DNA of 64,000 nucleotides from Enterobacter asburiae (GCF_021440515.1 NZ_JAKCMV010000007.1:1-64000); one strand, 5' to 3'; numbered from the stretch's first letter, positions 39,376 to 50,668 are shown. Notes: generated by a model from the sequence alone, not told the origin. Numbers and translations: made by a program.

Positions 39376-41346
39376 ATGTTTAGGTTGAATCCCTTCGTCC
39401 GGGGAGGACTGTGCGCGTCTGCAATGTCCCTGGCTCTGCCCGTCATCGCAGCGGAATCCGGCGACACCATGGTGGTCACCGCCGCCGCCACTGAGCAAAA
39501 CCTGAAAGACGCGCCGGCCAGTATCAGCGTCATCACACAGGAAGATCTGCAACGTAAACCCGTCCAGAATCTGAAAGATGTGTTACAGGACGTGCCGGGC
39601 GTGCAGCTCACGAACGAAGGGGATAACCGCAAAGGGGTCAGTATTCGCGGCCTGGACAGCAGCTATACCCTGATCCTGGTCGACGGCAAACGCGTCAACT
39701 CCCGCAACGCCGTATTCCGCCACAACGATTTTGACCTGAACTGGGTGCCCGTGGATGCCATCGAGCGTATCGAAGTGGTGCGCGGCCCGATGTCCTCTCT
39801 CTACGGCTCCGACGCGCTGGGCGGCGTGGTGAACATTATCACCAAAAAAATCGGCCAGAAGTGGACCGGCACCCTGAGCGCAGATTCCACCCTCCAGGAA
39901 CACCGCGATCGCGGCGATACCTACAACGGCCAGTTCTATACCAGCGGCCCGCTGGTGGATGGCGTGCTGGGGCTGAAGGCCTACGGCAGCCTCTCTAAGC
40001 GCGAAAAAGACGATCAGCAGAAATCCTCAACCTCCGCCACGGGCGAAACGCCGCGCATCGAAGGCTTTACCAGCCGGGATGCCAACGTCGAGTTCGCCTG
40101 GACCCCAACGGAAGACCACGACTTCACGGCGGGCTACGGTTTCGATCGTCAGGACCGTGACTCCGACTCGTTAGATCAGAACCGCATGGAGCGCCAGAAC
40201 TACTCCCTGAGCCATAACGGCCGCTGGGGCGTGGGCAACAGCGAACTCAAATTCTACGGCGAGAAGGTCGATAACAAGAATCCGGGTAACGCGGGCACCA
40301 TCACCTCTGAAAGCAATTCCCTGGACGGTAAATACGTCCTGCCGCTGGGCGAGATCAACCAGATGCTGACCTTCGGCGGCGAATGGCGTCACGACAAGCT
40401 GAAAGATCCGGTGAACCTGACCGGCGGCAACAGCAGTAATACCTCTGCCAGCCAGTACGCGCTGTTCCTGGAAGATGAATGGCGTATCTTCGAACCGCTG
40501 GCGCTGACCACCGGCATCCGTATGGATGACCATGAAACCTACGGCGATCACTGGAGCCCGCGTGCGTATCTGGTCTATAACGCAACGGATACCCTGACGG
40601 TGAAAGGGGGCTGGGCAACGGCCTTTAAAGCGCCATCTCTGTTGCAGTTAAGCCCGGACTGGGTGACCGGCTCCTGCCGTGGCGCCTGCGAAATTGTAGG
40701 TAATCCGGATCTGAAGCCGGAAACCAGCGAAAGCTTTGAACTCGGACTGTACTACAGCGGGGAAGAGGGCTGGTTAGAGGGTGTACAGGCCAGCATCACC
40801 ACCTTCCAGAACGACGTGGACGATCGTATCAGCATCAGCCGCACCGCCAACGTTAACCAGGCGCAGAGCTACCCGAACTACGTGGGCCTGAACGCCGACG
40901 GCGAGCCGATTTTCCGCTACTACAACGTCAACAAGGCGCGTATCCGCGGCGTGGAAACCGAGCTGAAGTTCCCGATTGCCGAAGACTGGAAAATGACGCT
41001 GAACTACACCTATAACGATGGACGCGACATCAGCAACGGCGGCAACAAGCCGCTGTCCGAGCTGCCGTTCCATACCGCCAACGGAACGCTTGACTGGCAG
41101 GCGACGCAGGAGTGGTCGTTCTACGTTCAGGGCAACTACACCGGTGAGAAACGTGCGCTGACCAGCGGCGAAGCGACGCCGGGCGGGTATGTGGTCTGGA
41201 ATACCGGTGCCGCATGGCAGGCAACGAAAAGCGTCAAGCTGCGCGCGGGCGTGCAGAACCTGCTGGATAAAGACCTGAGCCGCGACGATTACAGCTACAC
41301 GGAAGATGGCCGCCGTTACTTTGTTGGCGTGAATTATCAGTTCTGA
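39376..41346 (+). CDS. cirA: TonB-dependent catecholate siderophore receptor CirA
   Basis: An outer-membrane receptor for linear catecholate siderophores and colicin I. The 656 residues have a signal peptide ([20 protein letters not shown], cleaved near AAES) and a TonB box DTMVVTA. The plug domain contains [11 protein letters not shown] and [20 protein letters not shown]. The 22-strand barrel ends YFVGVNYQF with the C-terminal Phe needed for assembly. The ATG at 39376 follows ATGGAGATATGGA and matches E. coli; the in-frame codon at 39352 would put extra residues before the signal. Confidence 0.96.
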   Translation: MFRLNPFVRGGLCASAMSLALPVIAAESGDTMVVTAAATEQNLKDAPASISVITQEDLQRKPVQNLKDVLQDVPGVQLTNEGDNRKGVSIRGLDSSYTLILVDGKRVNSRNAVFRHNDFDLNWVPVDAIERIEVVRGPMSSLYGSDALGGVVNIITKKIGQKWTGTLSADSTLQEHRDRGDTYNGQFYTSGPLVDGVLGLKAYGSLSKREKDDQQKSSTSATGETPRIEGFTSRDANVEFAWTPTEDHDFTAGYGFDRQDRDSDSLDQNRMERQNYSLSHNGRWGVGNSELKFYGEKVDNKNPGNAGTITSESNSLDGKYVLPLGEINQMLTFGGEWRHDKLKDPVNLTGGNSSNTSASQYALFLEDEWRIFEPLALTTGIRMDDHETYGDHWSPRAYLVYNATDTLTVKGGWATAFKAPSLLQLSPDWVTGSCRGACEIVGNPDLKPETSESFELGLYYSGEEGWLEGVQASITTFQNDVDDRISISRTANVNQAQSYPNYVGLNADGEPIFRYYNVNKARIRGVETELKFPIAEDWKMTLNYTYNDGRDISNGGNKPLSELPFHTANGTLDWQATQEWSFYVQGNYTGEKRALTSGEATPGGYVVWNTGAAWQATKSVKLRAGVQNLLDKDLSRDDYSYTEDGRRYFVGVNYQF

Positions 41347-41355
41347 TGTGATCTT

Positions 41356-41456
41356 GTGCGGCCTGCTTGCCGGGTGGCGGCTACGCCTGACCCGGCCTAC
41401 ATACCTGGTTTTGTAGGCCCGGTAAGCGAAGCGCCACCGGGCAAGAGAGGCCGCAC
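41356..41456. repeat. REP pair (BIME) between cirA and yeiG
   Basis: Two REP units face each other: GCCGGGTGGCGGCTACGCCT (from 41369) and TGTAGGCCCGGTAAGCGAAG (from 41412). They are enclosed by an outer inverted repeat GTGCGGCC (41356-41363) and GGCCGCAC (41449-41456). It separates two convergent genes and may end both transcripts. Confidence 0.85.
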
Positions 41457-42293
41457 TCACCCCAGCAAATGCGCCGCATGGAAGCGGAGATGATCCTCAA
41501 TAAAGGACGCAATAAAGTAATAGCTGTGATCGTACCCCGGCTGGATGCGCAGCGTCAGCGGCCACGCCTTCTGGCGCGCGGCTTCGGCAAACACCGCAGG
41601 CTGAAGCTGTTCGGCGAGGAACGGATCCGCATCACCCTGATCGATAAGCATCGGGATCGCATCGCCCGCTTCGCTTGCCAGCAGCAGCGCATAGCTGTCC
41701 CACGCCTGCCATGCTTCGCTATCTTCGCCCAAATAGTGCGTAAAGGCTTTCTGCCCCCACGGCACCTGGCATGGATTCACAATCGGCGCAAATGCCGACA
41801 CGCTGGTGAATTTACCCGGATTTTTTAGCGCCATAATCAACGCCCCGTGGCCGCCCATAGAGTGTCCGCTGATGGCGCAACGCTCGCCCACTGCAAATTC
41901 AGACCGGATCAGCGCGGGCAGCTCGTCGCGCACGTAATCATACATCCGGTAATGGCTTGCCCAGGGCTGCTCGGTAGCGTTCAGATAAAACCCGGCGCCT
42001 TTGCCCAGATCGTATCCGGCATCGTCTGCGACGTCATCGCCGCGCGGGCTGGTGTCCGGCATCACCAGCGCGATGCCCAGCTCGGCGGCAATACGCTGTG
42101 CGCCCGCTTTGGTAGTGAAATTCTCGTCGTTGCAGGTTAAACCGGAGAGCCAGAACAGGACCGGCGGCTTTGCGTTTTTCTCGACGGGAGGAAGGAAAAT
42201 ACTGAACGTCATGGCGCAGTTCAGCGTGGTGGAGTCGTGCCGCCAGCGCTGCTGTCGACCTTCAAAACAACGGTGCTCTTCGAGCAGTTCCAT
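41457..42293 (-). CDS. yeiG: S-formylglutathione hydrolase YeiG
   Basis: An esterase-D family serine hydrolase that cleaves S-formylglutathione to formate and glutathione in formaldehyde detoxification. The 278 residues contain the nucleophile elbow [15 protein letters not shown], the oxyanion segment [12 protein letters not shown], an Asp (DQGDADPFL) and the catalytic His in [12 protein letters not shown]. The ATG at 42293 has AGGAGCC 7 bases upstream; the frame to 42332 is rejected. Confidence 0.95.
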   Translation of the reverse strand: MELLEEHRCFEGRQQRWRHDSTTLNCAMTFSIFLPPVEKNAKPPVLFWLSGLTCNDENFTTKAGAQRIAAELGIALVMPDTSPRGDDVADDAGYDLGKGAGFYLNATEQPWASHYRMYDYVRDELPALIRSEFAVGERCAISGHSMGGHGALIMALKNPGKFTSVSAFAPIVNPCQVPWGQKAFTHYLGEDSEAWQAWDSYALLLASEAGDAIPMLIDQGDADPFLAEQLQPAVFAEAARQKAWPLTLRIQPGYDHSYYFIASFIEDHLRFHAAHLLG

Positions 42294-42430
42294 GCAGGGC
42301 TCCTTATACGAAGGGGTATTCATGAGAGCCATAATACAGAGTTTTCATTAACCTGTGAGCAACTTTCACTTCCGCTCGACCGCCAGATGCGGCATCATAA
42401 ATTTACTTTTCTTTAACATTTGGAGCGGTC

Positions 42431-43579
42431 ATGGCGCTGCGTATTGCGCTCAGTGGATTCGTGGTTCTGGTTGTGGCGATGGGGATAGGGCGCTTTGCCT
42501 TTACGCCGCAGGTGCCGCTGATGATTGCGGCCGGACAGCTTACGCTGACGAGCGCCGGCCTGGTGGCGGCGATGAACTATCTGGGCTATCTGGTGGGGGC
42601 GTGGGACGCGATGCGGGCGCACCGCTTTGTCGAAGGGCGCCTCTGGCTGGGGATCGGCGGGGCGGTGGCCCTGACGCTGCTCTCTGCCGCCGCCGATAAC
42701 GCGCTCGTTCACGGCGCGCTGCGCTTTGTCATCGGGTGCATGAGCGGCTGGTCGATGGTGCTTATAGCGGCCTGGACCAACGAACGTCTGGGGCAGCTCG
42801 GTAAACCGGGCCTCAGCGCGGCGGTGTTTGCCGGGCCGGGAGCGGGTATCGCCCTGAGCGGGCTGCTGGCGGTTTACATCCAGTCGCGATCGCTGTCGGC
42901 GGGCGCGGCATGGCAAATCTACGGCGTGCTGGCGCTGGTTCTGATTGCTCTTGTGGCGCGCTATCTTCCCCGGGGTGGACAGCTTCACCGCCCGGAAACC
43001 GCGCCGGAGCCGCTGGTGCTGAACGCCGATTTACGCCGCCTGGTCTGGAGCTACAGCCTGGCGGGCTTCGGCTACATCCTTCCGGCCACCTTTCTATCGC
43101 AAATGGCCGTGGCGCGTTTTCCCGGCAGCCTGTTTGCCCAGTTCGTGTGGCCGCTGTTCGGCGCCGCGTCGGTAGTCGGCATTGCGCTTAGCATCCTGCT
43201 GCGTAACGCCTCGTCGTCTAACCGCAGGCTGGCGATTGTGCTCTGGCTACAGGGGATTGGCGTGCTGGCGGCCTGGCTGGTGCCGGGCATTGCGGGCCTG
43301 CTGCTCGGCGGACTGCTGGTGGGCGGCGGCTTCCTCTGCGCCGTTCAGCTTTCGCTGCTGTATGGCCGGGAGCTCGCGCCAAACCATACGCGCTATATGG
43401 CGGGGCTTCTTACTACCGGCTATGCGGTGGGGCAGCTGGTCGGCCCGATGACCTCGGCATTATCCACGTGGCTTATGCATCAGCTGGAACCGGCGTTAGG
43501 GCTGGCGGGTGTTGCGCTGTTTATCGGCGGCGCGCTGGTGTGGAATCGTCATCCTGAAAGCCAGCGTCAATTGCAATAA
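42431..43579 (+). CDS. YbfB/YjiJ family MFS transporter
   Basis: A 382-residue, very hydrophobic protein with 11-12 predicted spans. GIGRFAFTPQVPLMI near residues 18-32 and AAMNYLGYLVGAW after it are marks of the YbfB/YjiJ (MFS_4) group, whose substrates are mostly unknown. It is not in E. coli K-12 at this place, where yeiG and folE are neighbours. It begins 137 bases from the divergent yeiG start and lies just upstream of folE. Its high GC fits native chromosome rather than recent foreign DNA. Confidence 0.88.
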   Translation: MALRIALSGFVVLVVAMGIGRFAFTPQVPLMIAAGQLTLTSAGLVAAMNYLGYLVGAWDAMRAHRFVEGRLWLGIGGAVALTLLSAAADNALVHGALRFVIGCMSGWSMVLIAAWTNERLGQLGKPGLSAAVFAGPGAGIALSGLLAVYIQSRSLSAGAAWQIYGVLALVLIALVARYLPRGGQLHRPETAPEPLVLNADLRRLVWSYSLAGFGYILPATFLSQMAVARFPGSLFAQFVWPLFGAASVVGIALSILLRNASSSNRRLAIVLWLQGIGVLAAWLVPGIAGLLLGGLLVGGGFLCAVQLSLLYGRELAPNHTRYMAGLLTTGYAVGQLVGPMTSALSTWLMHQLEPALGLAGVALFIGGALVWNRHPESQRQLQ

Positions 43580-43681
43580 TTATCGTCGTGAATACTGGAT
43601 TATGTGCGCCGCCTCACGCACAATGAGCGCACACTTTTGCCACAACGAGGGCAAAAGAGAGTTACACCTGCGGAGAACAAC

Positions 43682-44350
43682 ATGCCATCACTCAGTAAAG
43701 AAGCAGCCCTTGTCCATGAAGCCCTGGTCGCTCGCGGCCTCGAAACGCCACTGCGTCCACCGGTTCATGAGATGGACAACGAAACACGTAAACGTCTGAT
43801 TTCAGAACACATGACCGAGATCATGCAGCTGCTGAATCTTGACCTGAGCGATGACAGCCTGATGGAAACGCCGCACCGCATCGCCAAGATGTACGTCGAC
43901 GAGATTTTCTCGGGCCTCGATTACGCCAACTTCCCGAAAATCACCGTTATCGAAAACAAGATGAAGGTTGATGAGATGGTGACGGTTCGCGATATCACCC
44001 TGACCAGCACCTGCGAGCATCACTTTGTGACCATCGACGGTAAAGCGACCGTGGCGTACATTCCAAAAGATACGGTGATTGGCCTGTCCAAAATCAACCG
44101 TATCGTGCAGTTCTTTGCCCAGCGTCCTCAGGTGCAGGAACGTCTGACGCAGCAGATCCTCACCGCGCTGCAAACGCTGCTGGGGACCAACAACGTGGCG
44201 GTTTCCATTGATGCCGTTCACTACTGCGTGAAGGCGCGCGGCGTGCGCGATGCAACCAGCGCAACCACCACCACCTCGCTGGGTGGCCTGTTCAAATCCA
44301 GCCAGAATACTCGCCAGGAGTTCCTGCGCGCGGTACGTCACCACAACTAA
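43682..44350 (+). CDS. folE: GTP cyclohydrolase I
   Basis: FolE converts GTP to dihydroneopterin triphosphate, the first step of folate synthesis. The 222 residues carry the zinc ligands in TSTCEHHF (Cys and His near 110-113) and HYCVKARG (Cys near 181), as well as [20 protein letters not shown]. The ATG at 43682 ([19 protein letters not shown]) is preceded by GCGGAGAACA and matches E. coli; a longer frame from 43604 is rejected. yeiB follows after 17 bases. Confidence 0.97.
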   Translation: MPSLSKEAALVHEALVARGLETPLRPPVHEMDNETRKRLISEHMTEIMQLLNLDLSDDSLMETPHRIAKMYVDEIFSGLDYANFPKITVIENKMKVDEMVTVRDITLTSTCEHHFVTIDGKATVAYIPKDTVIGLSKINRIVQFFAQRPQVQERLTQQILTALQTLLGTNNVAVSIDAVHYCVKARGVRDATSATTTTSLGGLFKSSQNTRQEFLRAVRHHN

Positions 44351-44367
44351 TTTTCAGGGCAGGAACC

Positions 44368-45525
44368 ATGGAGCGAAACGTCACGCTCGATTTTGTTCGC
44401 GGCGTCGCCATTCTCGGTATCCTGCTGCTCAACATCAGCGCCTTTGGCTTGCCGAAGGCCGCCTATCTGAATCCCGCGTGGTATGGCGACATTACCCGCA
44501 GCGATGCCTGGACCTGGGCCATTCTCGATCTCTTTGCCCAGGTCAAATTCCTCACGCTGTTTGCGCTGCTGTTCGGCGCGGGGTTGCAGCTTTTACTTAA
44601 GCGCGGCACCCGCTGGATCCAGTCGCGCCTGACCCTGCTGGCGATCCTCGGTTTCATTCACGGCCTGCTGTTCTGGGACGGCGATATTCTGCTGGCCTAC
44701 GGGCTGGTGGGGCTGATCTGCTGGCGGCTGATCCGCGATGCGCCCGGCGTGAAAAGCCTGTTCAATACCGGCGTGATGCTCTACGTGATGGGGCTTGCGG
44801 TCCTGCTGCTGCTCGGCCTGATTTCCGGCGAGGCAACAAACCGCTCGTGGATCCCGGACGCCGCAAACCTTCAGTATGAGCAGTTCTGGAAGCTTAAGGG
44901 CGGCGCGGAGGCCATCAGCAATCGCGTGGACATGCTCGGGGATAACCTGCTGGCGCTGGGGGCGCAGTACGGCTGGCAGCTGGCGGGGATGATGCTGATG
45001 GGCGCCTCCCTGATGCGCACCGGGTGGCTGAAAGGGGAGTTTAGCCTGCGCCACTATCGCCGCACGGGGGCGGGACTAGTGCTCATCGGCGTGCTGATTA
45101 ACGTTCCGGCCATCATTACGCAGTGGTATCTGCACTGGGATTACCGCTGGTGCGCTTTCCTGCTCCAGCTGCCGCGCGAGCTGGGCGCGCCGTTCCAGAC
45201 CATCGGCTATGCGGCCCTGATTTACGGCTTCTGGCCGCAGCTGTGCCGCTTCTGGCTGGTCAGCGCCGTGGCGTGCGTCGGTCGGATGGCGCTGAGCAAT
45301 TACATCCTGCAAACCCTCATCTGCACCACGTTGTTCTACCGCTTCGGTCTGTTTATGAAATTCGACCGGCTCGAACTGCTGGCGTTTGTTATTCCGGTCT
45401 GGGCCGTGAACCTGGCGTTTTCCATTATCTGGCTGCGCTATTTCCGCCAGGGACCGCTGGAATGGCTATGGCGTCAATTAACCGCACATGCTTCGGGTGT
45501 ATCATTGAATAATACATCCAGATAA
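44368..45525 (+). CDS. yeiB: DUF418 membrane protein YeiB
   Basis: A polytopic inner-membrane protein of unknown function, 385 residues and about ten spans. The N-terminal RNVTLDFVRGVAILGILLLN is the family hallmark and recalls acyltransferase-3-like proteins. The DUF418 region is C-terminal, with GRMALSNYILQTLICTTLFY. It is co-transcribed with folE, as in E. coli. Confidence 0.94.
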   Translation: MERNVTLDFVRGVAILGILLLNISAFGLPKAAYLNPAWYGDITRSDAWTWAILDLFAQVKFLTLFALLFGAGLQLLLKRGTRWIQSRLTLLAILGFIHGLLFWDGDILLAYGLVGLICWRLIRDAPGVKSLFNTGVMLYVMGLAVLLLLGLISGEATNRSWIPDAANLQYEQFWKLKGGAEAISNRVDMLGDNLLALGAQYGWQLAGMMLMGASLMRTGWLKGEFSLRHYRRTGAGLVLIGVLINVPAIITQWYLHWDYRWCAFLLQLPRELGAPFQTIGYAALIYGFWPQLCRFWLVSAVACVGRMALSNYILQTLICTTLFYRFGLFMKFDRLELLAFVIPVWAVNLAFSIIWLRYFRQGPLEWLWRQLTAHASGVSLNNTSR

Positions 45526-45555
45526 CGATCTGGATCACAATCATTAACAAAACGG

Positions 45556-45571
45556 ATGTAAGCGTTTTCAT
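45556..45571 (+). promoter_or_regulatory. GalR/GalS operator upstream of galS
   Basis: ATGTAAGCGTTTTCAT fits the gal operator consensus GTGnAAnCGnTTnCAC. It lies 110 bases before the galS ATG beside a CRP site and would give GalS autorepression. Confidence 0.78.
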
Positions 45572-45574
45572 CTG

Positions 45575-45590
45575 TGTGAGCTTCTTCACG
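45575..45590 (+). promoter_or_regulatory. CRP-binding site upstream of galS
   Basis: TGTGAGCTTCTTCACG is a TGTGA-N6-TCACR match, directly next to the gal operator, giving catabolite control of galS. Confidence 0.85.
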
Positions 45591-45680
45591 TAGTCCCCTT
45601 CTTCTCGCTGCCAGAATAGCCACCTTGCTTAACACAGGGGGTGTCTGTGAGTTGCTGCAATCCTTTGAAGGATGGTGAAT

Positions 45681-46703
45681 ATGATCACCATTCGTGACGT
45701 CGCCCGCCTGGCGGGCGTTTCCGTTGCTACCGTCTCCCGCGTGCTGAACAACAGCGCGCTGGTCAGCCCTGATACCCGCGAAGCCGTGACCAAAGCGGTA
45801 ACGCAGCTGGGATATCGGCCAAACGCCAATGCCCAGGCGCTCGCCACGCAGGTGAGCGACACCATTGGCGTGGTGGTGATGGACGTATCCGACGCCTTTT
45901 TTGGCGCGCTGGTGAAGGCGGTCGACGTGGTCGCCCAGCAGCACCAGAAATATGTCCTGATCGGCAACAGCTATCATGAGGCTGAAAAAGAGCGTCATGC
46001 TATTGAGGTGCTGATCCGCCAGCGCTGTAACGCCCTGATTGTTCACTCAAAAGCCCTGAGCGATGAGGAGCTGGCGGGCTTTATGGAGCAGATCCCCGGC
46101 ATGGTGTTGATCAACCGTATCGTGCCCGGCTACGCCCACCGCTGCGTCGGGCTGGATAACGTCAGCGGGGCGATGATGGCCACGCGGATGCTGATCAACA
46201 ACGGGCATCAGCGCATCGGCTATCTGGCCTCCAGCCACCATATTGAAGACGATGATATGCGTCGGGAAGGCTGGCAGCGGGCGCTGAAGGAGCACGGCAT
46301 CGTGCCGCTTGATAGCTGGATAGGTACCGGCTCGCCGGATATGCAGGGCGGGGAAGCGGCGATGGTCGAACTGCTCGGGCGTAATCTGCAACTTTCCGCC
46401 GTCTTTGCCTACAACGACAGCATGGCGGCCGGGGCGCTTACCGCCCTGAAAGATAACGGCATTGCGGTGCCGCAGCATTTATCGCTGATCGGTTTTGATG
46501 ATATTCCCATTGCCCGTTACACCGACCCGCAGCTGACGACCGTGCGTTACCCGATTGCCTCGATGGCAAAACTGGCGACTGAGCTGGCGTTACAGGGTGC
46601 GGCAGGGGTATTGGATCCGGGCGCAACACACTGTTTCATGCCGACTTTAGTGCGTCGCCATTCCGTATCTATTCGGCAAACTGTGGTTCCGATCACTAAC
46701 TGA
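45681..46703 (+). CDS. galS: Galactose isorepressor GalS
   Basis: A LacI-family repressor of the mgl operon. The 340 residues start [20 protein letters not shown] (HTH), then the hinge [13 protein letters not shown], then the sugar-binding core with [20 protein letters not shown]. The ATG at 45681 puts the HTH at the exact family position; an in-frame ATG 3 codons earlier is possible. It is immediately upstream of its main target mglBAC. Confidence 0.95.
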   Translation: MITIRDVARLAGVSVATVSRVLNNSALVSPDTREAVTKAVTQLGYRPNANAQALATQVSDTIGVVVMDVSDAFFGALVKAVDVVAQQHQKYVLIGNSYHEAEKERHAIEVLIRQRCNALIVHSKALSDEELAGFMEQIPGMVLINRIVPGYAHRCVGLDNVSGAMMATRMLINNGHQRIGYLASSHHIEDDDMRREGWQRALKEHGIVPLDSWIGTGSPDMQGGEAAMVELLGRNLQLSAVFAYNDSMAAGALTALKDNGIAVPQHLSLIGFDDIPIARYTDPQLTTVRYPIASMAKLATELALQGAAGVLDPGATHCFMPTLVRRHSVSIRQTVVPITN

Positions 46704-46715
46704 TTACATCAGGTG

Positions 46716-46731
46716 ATGTAACCGTTTTCAA
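46716..46731 (+). promoter_or_regulatory. GalR/GalS operator of mglBAC
   Basis: ATGTAACCGTTTTCAA is a gal-type operator adjoining the CRP site at 46734-46749, the classical mgl arrangement. Confidence 0.78.
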
Positions 46732-46733
46732 TC

Positions 46734-46749
46734 TGTGAGTAAATTCACA
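46734..46749 (+). promoter_or_regulatory. CRP-binding site of mglBAC
   Basis: TGTGAGTAAATTCACA is a perfect TGTGA-N6-TCACA palindrome, about 250 bases before mglB. The stretch from here to 46997 is leader DNA with no gene seen. Confidence 0.9.
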
Positions 46750-46997
46750 GTATCTTAACAAGACGCTTACTATGATGTCAGCGTTTTAGGGGCTGAAACG
46801 CTATGTAACGGTGATTAATCAGTTTCACCATAGTCAACGTGCCCGAAACAACCAATAAAACGCATTACTGGAGCGTTACCGAACACGGAAGATAGAAATT
46901 TTATAAGTGAACTTCGGCTGTCAGTAACGTTTTATTAACACCTGCCCGCCGTCCGTTATTCACAAGAACTACCCTGCATAAAAAAACCGGAGATACC

Positions 46998-47996
46998 ATG
47001 AACAAGAAGGTGTTGACCCTGTCCGCTGTTATGGCAAGTATGCTTTTTGGTGCAGCAGCGCACGCTGCGGATACCCGTATTGGCGTAACGATTTATAAAT
47101 ACGACGACAACTTTATGTCCGTTGTGCGTAAAGCTATCGAGAAAGACGGCAAATCAGCGCCAGACGTTCAGCTGCTGATGAATGACTCCCAGAACGACCA
47201 GTCCAAACAGAACGACCAGATCGACGTTCTGCTGGCAAAAGGCGTGAAAGCGCTGGCTATCAACCTGGTTGACCCGGCAGCAGCAGGCACCGTGATTGAG
47301 AAAGCGCGCGGCCAGAACGTGCCAATCGTCTTCTTCAACAAAGAACCTTCCCGTAAAGCGCTGGATAGCTACGACAAAGCGTACTACGTGGGTACTGACT
47401 CTAAAGAGTCCGGTATTATCCAGGGCGACCTGATCGCGAAACACTGGGCGGCAAACCCTAACTGGGACCTGAACAAAGACGGTCAGATCCAGTTCGTTCT
47501 GCTGAAAGGCGAACCGGGCCACCCGGATGCTGAAGCGCGTACCACTTACGTGATCAAAGAGCTGAACGACAAAGGTCTGAAAACCCAGCAGCTGGCGTTA
47601 GATACCGCTATGTGGGATACCGCTCAGGCAAAAGACAAGATGGACGCGTGGCTGTCCGGCCCGAACGCTAACAAAATCGAAGTGGTTATCGCCAACAACG
47701 ATGCGATGGCAATGGGTGCGGTAGAAGCGCTGAAAGCACACAACAAATCCTCTATCCCAGTATTCGGCGTGGATGCACTGCCAGAAGCGCTGGCGCTGGT
47801 TAAATCTGGCGCAATGGCCGGTACCGTGCTGAACGATGCCAACAACCAGGCGAAAGCCACCTTCGACCTGGCGAAAAATCTGGCCGACGGTAAAGGTGCG
47901 GCTGACGGCACTAACTGGAAAATTGAAAACAAAATCGTTCGCGTACCTTACGTGGGCGTAGACCAGTCCAACCTGGCTGAGTTTATCGGTAAATAA
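46998..47996 (+). CDS. mglB: Periplasmic D-galactose/D-glucose-binding protein
   Basis: MglB delivers galactose or glucose to the MglAC importer and to the Trg chemoreceptor. The 332 residues have a signal peptide ([20 protein letters not shown], cleaved after AHA), an EF-hand-like calcium loop DLNKDGQIQ, and sugar-contact segments [13 protein letters not shown] and [10 protein letters not shown]. The codon use is that of a highly expressed gene. Confidence 0.97.
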   Translation: MNKKVLTLSAVMASMLFGAAAHAADTRIGVTIYKYDDNFMSVVRKAIEKDGKSAPDVQLLMNDSQNDQSKQNDQIDVLLAKGVKALAINLVDPAAAGTVIEKARGQNVPIVFFNKEPSRKALDSYDKAYYVGTDSKESGIIQGDLIAKHWAANPNWDLNKDGQIQFVLLKGEPGHPDAEARTTYVIKELNDKGLKTQQLALDTAMWDTAQAKDKMDAWLSGPNANKIEVVIANNDAMAMGAVEALKAHNKSSIPVFGVDALPEALALVKSGAMAGTVLNDANNQAKATFDLAKNLADGKGAADGTNWKIENKIVRVPYVGVDQSNLAEFIGK

Positions 47997-48017
47997 ATTT
48001 TCTGTATTGTTTTCACT

Positions 48018-48042
48018 GGGCGCAATCCGTTGCGCCCTTTTA
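48018..48042 (+). terminator. Attenuating hairpin between mglB and mglA
   Basis: GGGCGCAA and TTGCGCCC form a perfect 8-bp stem around TCCG, followed by TTTT. Partial termination here would give more MglB than MglA and MglC, as is usual for binding-protein operons. Confidence 0.8.
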
Positions 48043-48075
48043 TAACGCGATATGCGAGGCCAACAAGGTATAATT

Positions 48076-49596
48076 ATGGTCAGCACAACTACTCAGTCGT
48101 CCGGTGAATACTTGTTGGAAATGAGCGGTATCAACAAGTCATTTCCCGGTGTTAAGGCACTCGATAACGTTAATTTAAAAGTTCGTCCTCACTCTATTCA
48201 CGCATTAATGGGGGAGAACGGGGCGGGTAAATCAACGTTATTAAAATGTCTTTTTGGGATCTATCAAAAAGATTCTGGCAGCATTCTTTTTCAGGGGAAA
48301 GAGATCGATTTCCATTCAGCGAAAGAAGCGCTGGAAAACGGTATCTCCATGGTTCACCAGGAACTTAACCTGGTACTGCAACGTTCGGTAATGGATAATA
48401 TGTGGTTGGGTCGCTACCCAACGAAAGGTGTGTTTGTCGATCAGGATAAAATGTATCGCGACACCAAAGCCATTTTCGACGAGCTGGATATTGATATCGA
48501 TCCGCGCGCCCGCGTCGGGACATTATCCGTTTCCCAGATGCAGATGATCGAAATTGCAAAAGCGTTCTCCTATGATGCCAAAATCGTCATCATGGACGAG
48601 CCAACATCGTCATTAACGGAAAAAGAGGTTAACCACCTTTTTACAATTATCCGTAAATTAAAAGATCGCGGCTGCGGCATTGTTTATATCTCGCATAAAA
48701 TGGAAGAGATCTTCCAGCTGTGCGATGAAATCACCATTCTGCGTGACGGTCAGTGGATTGCTACTCAGCCTCTTGAAGGGCTGGACATGGACAAGATCAT
48801 CGCCATGATGGTGGGCCGCTCCCTGAACCAGCGCTTCCCGGACAAAGAAAACAAGCCGGGCGAAGTGATTCTGGAAGTGCGCAATCTTACCTCTCTGCGT
48901 CAGCCCTCTATTCGCGATATCTCCTTCGACCTGCACAAAGGCGAGATCCTGGGCATTGCCGGACTGGTCGGCGCAAAACGTACCGATATCGTGGAAACTC
49001 TGTTCGGGATCCGTGAAAAATCGGGCGGCACAATTACGCTGCACGGTAAGAAAATTAATAACCACAACGCCAACGAAGCCATCAATAATGGTTTTGCGCT
49101 GGTGACCGAAGAGCGCCGCTCGACCGGTATTTATGCCTATCTCGATATTAACTTTAACTCGTTAATCTCGAATATTCGCAATTATAAAAGCAAAATTGGC
49201 CTGCTGGATAATTCCCGCATGAAGAGCGATACCCAGTGGGTTATTGACTCTATGCGCGTAAAAACGCCGGGCCATCGCACGCAAATCGGTTCCCTTTCGG
49301 GGGGTAACCAGCAAAAGGTGATTATCGGCCGCTGGTTGTTAACGCAGCCGGAAATTCTGATGCTGGATGAACCCACCCGTGGTATCGACGTGGGTGCAAA
49401 ATTCGAGATTTACCAGCTGATCGCCGAGCTGGCGAAAAAGAATAAAGGGATCATTATTATTTCTTCCGAAATGCCGGAATTGTTAGGGATCACAGATCGT
49501 ATTCTGGTAATGAGCAATGGTCTCGTCGCCGGTATTGTTGACACTAAAACAACAACGCAAAACGAAATTCTCCGTCTTGCGTCTTTGCACCTTTAA
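48076..49596 (+). CDS. mglA: Galactose ABC importer ATPase MglA
   Basis: The double ATPase of the galactose/methylgalactoside importer. The 506 residues contain two ABC domains. The first has Walker [10 protein letters not shown] and signature LSVSQMQ. The second has a degenerate Walker A ([11 protein letters not shown]), as is normal in sugar importers of this class, and signature LSGGNQQKV. The ATG at 48076 ([18 protein letters not shown]) follows AAGGTATAATT; the codon at 48052 is less likely. Confidence 0.96.
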   Translation: MVSTTTQSSGEYLLEMSGINKSFPGVKALDNVNLKVRPHSIHALMGENGAGKSTLLKCLFGIYQKDSGSILFQGKEIDFHSAKEALENGISMVHQELNLVLQRSVMDNMWLGRYPTKGVFVDQDKMYRDTKAIFDELDIDIDPRARVGTLSVSQMQMIEIAKAFSYDAKIVIMDEPTSSLTEKEVNHLFTIIRKLKDRGCGIVYISHKMEEIFQLCDEITILRDGQWIATQPLEGLDMDKIIAMMVGRSLNQRFPDKENKPGEVILEVRNLTSLRQPSIRDISFDLHKGEILGIAGLVGAKRTDIVETLFGIREKSGGTITLHGKKINNHNANEAINNGFALVTEERRSTGIYAYLDINFNSLISNIRNYKSKIGLLDNSRMKSDTQWVIDSMRVKTPGHRTQIGSLSGGNQQKVIIGRWLLTQPEILMLDEPTRGIDVGAKFEIYQLIAELAKKNKGIIIISSEMPELLGITDRILVMSNGLVAGIVDTKTTTQNEILRLASLHL

Positions 49597-49611
49597 GATC
49601 AGGGGCTCCTC

Positions 49612-50622
49612 ATGAGTGCGTTAAATAAAAAAAGTTTTCTCACTTATCTGAAAGAAGGCGGTATTTACGTTGTTCTTTTAGTATTACTGGCGATTATTAT
49701 TTTCCAGGATCCTACGTTCTTAAGTCTGCTGAACTTGAGTAACATTCTGACCCAGTCTTCCGTGCGTATTATTATCGCACTGGGCGTGGCGGGGCTTATT
49801 GTAACGCAGGGTACTGACCTGTCCGCAGGGCGTCAGGTGGGGCTGGCGGCGGTGATCGCCGCAACCATGCTGCAATCGATGGAGAACGCCAACAAGGTGT
49901 TCCCGGAAATGGCGACCATGCCGATTTTCGTGGTGATCCTGATTGTCTGCGCCATTGGCGCGGTGATTGGTCTGATTAACGGTATCATCATTGCGTATCT
50001 GAACGTGACGCCGTTTATTACCACCCTGGGCACGATGATCATCGTTTACGGTATCAACTCCCTGTACTACGACTTCGTGGGCGCATCGCCAATCTCCGGC
50101 TTTGACAGCGGGTTCTCGACCTTCACGCAAGGGTTTATCGCGATGGGCAGCTTCCGCCTGTCGTACATCACCTTCTACGCGCTGATTGCGGTGGCCTTCG
50201 TCTGGGTGCTGTGGAACAAAACCCGCTTCGGTAAAAATATCTTCGCTATCGGCGGCAACCCGGAAGCGGCGAAAGTCTCCGGCGTTAACGTTGCTCTGAA
50301 CCTGCTGATGATTTATGCGCTGTCCGGCGTGTTCTACGCCTTCGGCGGGATGCTGGAAGCGGGCCGCATCGGCTCTGCCACCAACAACCTCGGCTTTATG
50401 TACGAGCTGGATGCAATTGCCGCCTGCGTGGTGGGTGGGGTCTCCTTCAGCGGCGGCGTGGGTACGGTGCTTGGCGTGGTAACCGGTGTAATCATCTTCA
50501 CCGTTATCAACTACGGCCTGACCTATATCGGCGTGAACCCGTACTGGCAGTACATCATCAAGGGCGCGATTATTATCTTCGCGGTCGCGCTGGATTCACT
50601 GAAATACGCGCGTAAGAAGTAA
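49612..50622 (+). CDS. mglC: Galactose ABC importer permease MglC
   Basis: The membrane subunit of MglBAC, 336 residues, about ten spans, AraH/RbsC family. It begins MSALNKKSFLTYLKEGGIYV and has the family segments GTDLSAGRQVGLAAVIAATM and GGNPEAAKVSGVNV. It follows mglA by 15 bases and is closed by a strong terminator. Confidence 0.96.
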   Translation: MSALNKKSFLTYLKEGGIYVVLLVLLAIIIFQDPTFLSLLNLSNILTQSSVRIIIALGVAGLIVTQGTDLSAGRQVGLAAVIAATMLQSMENANKVFPEMATMPIFVVILIVCAIGAVIGLINGIIIAYLNVTPFITTLGTMIIVYGINSLYYDFVGASPISGFDSGFSTFTQGFIAMGSFRLSYITFYALIAVAFVWVLWNKTRFGKNIFAIGGNPEAAKVSGVNVALNLLMIYALSGVFYAFGGMLEAGRIGSATNNLGFMYELDAIAACVVGGVSFSGGVGTVLGVVTGVIIFTVINYGLTYIGVNPYWQYIIKGAIIIFAVALDSLKYARKK

Positions 50623-50635
50623 GTGCTGTGATGTG

Positions 50636-50668
50636 AAAAAGCCCGCTCGTGTAGCGGGCTTTTTTTTA
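50636..50668 (+). terminator. Terminator of the mgl operon
   Basis: AAAAAGCCCGCT and AGCGGGCTTTTT pair around CGTGT with long A and T tracts. It also abuts the end of the convergent HTH gene, so it can serve both directions. Confidence 0.93.

Noticed and set aside
48076..49596. Degenerate second Walker A in MglA as a mutation
   Set aside because: [11 protein letters not shown] in the second ATPase domain is normal for this class of sugar importer.
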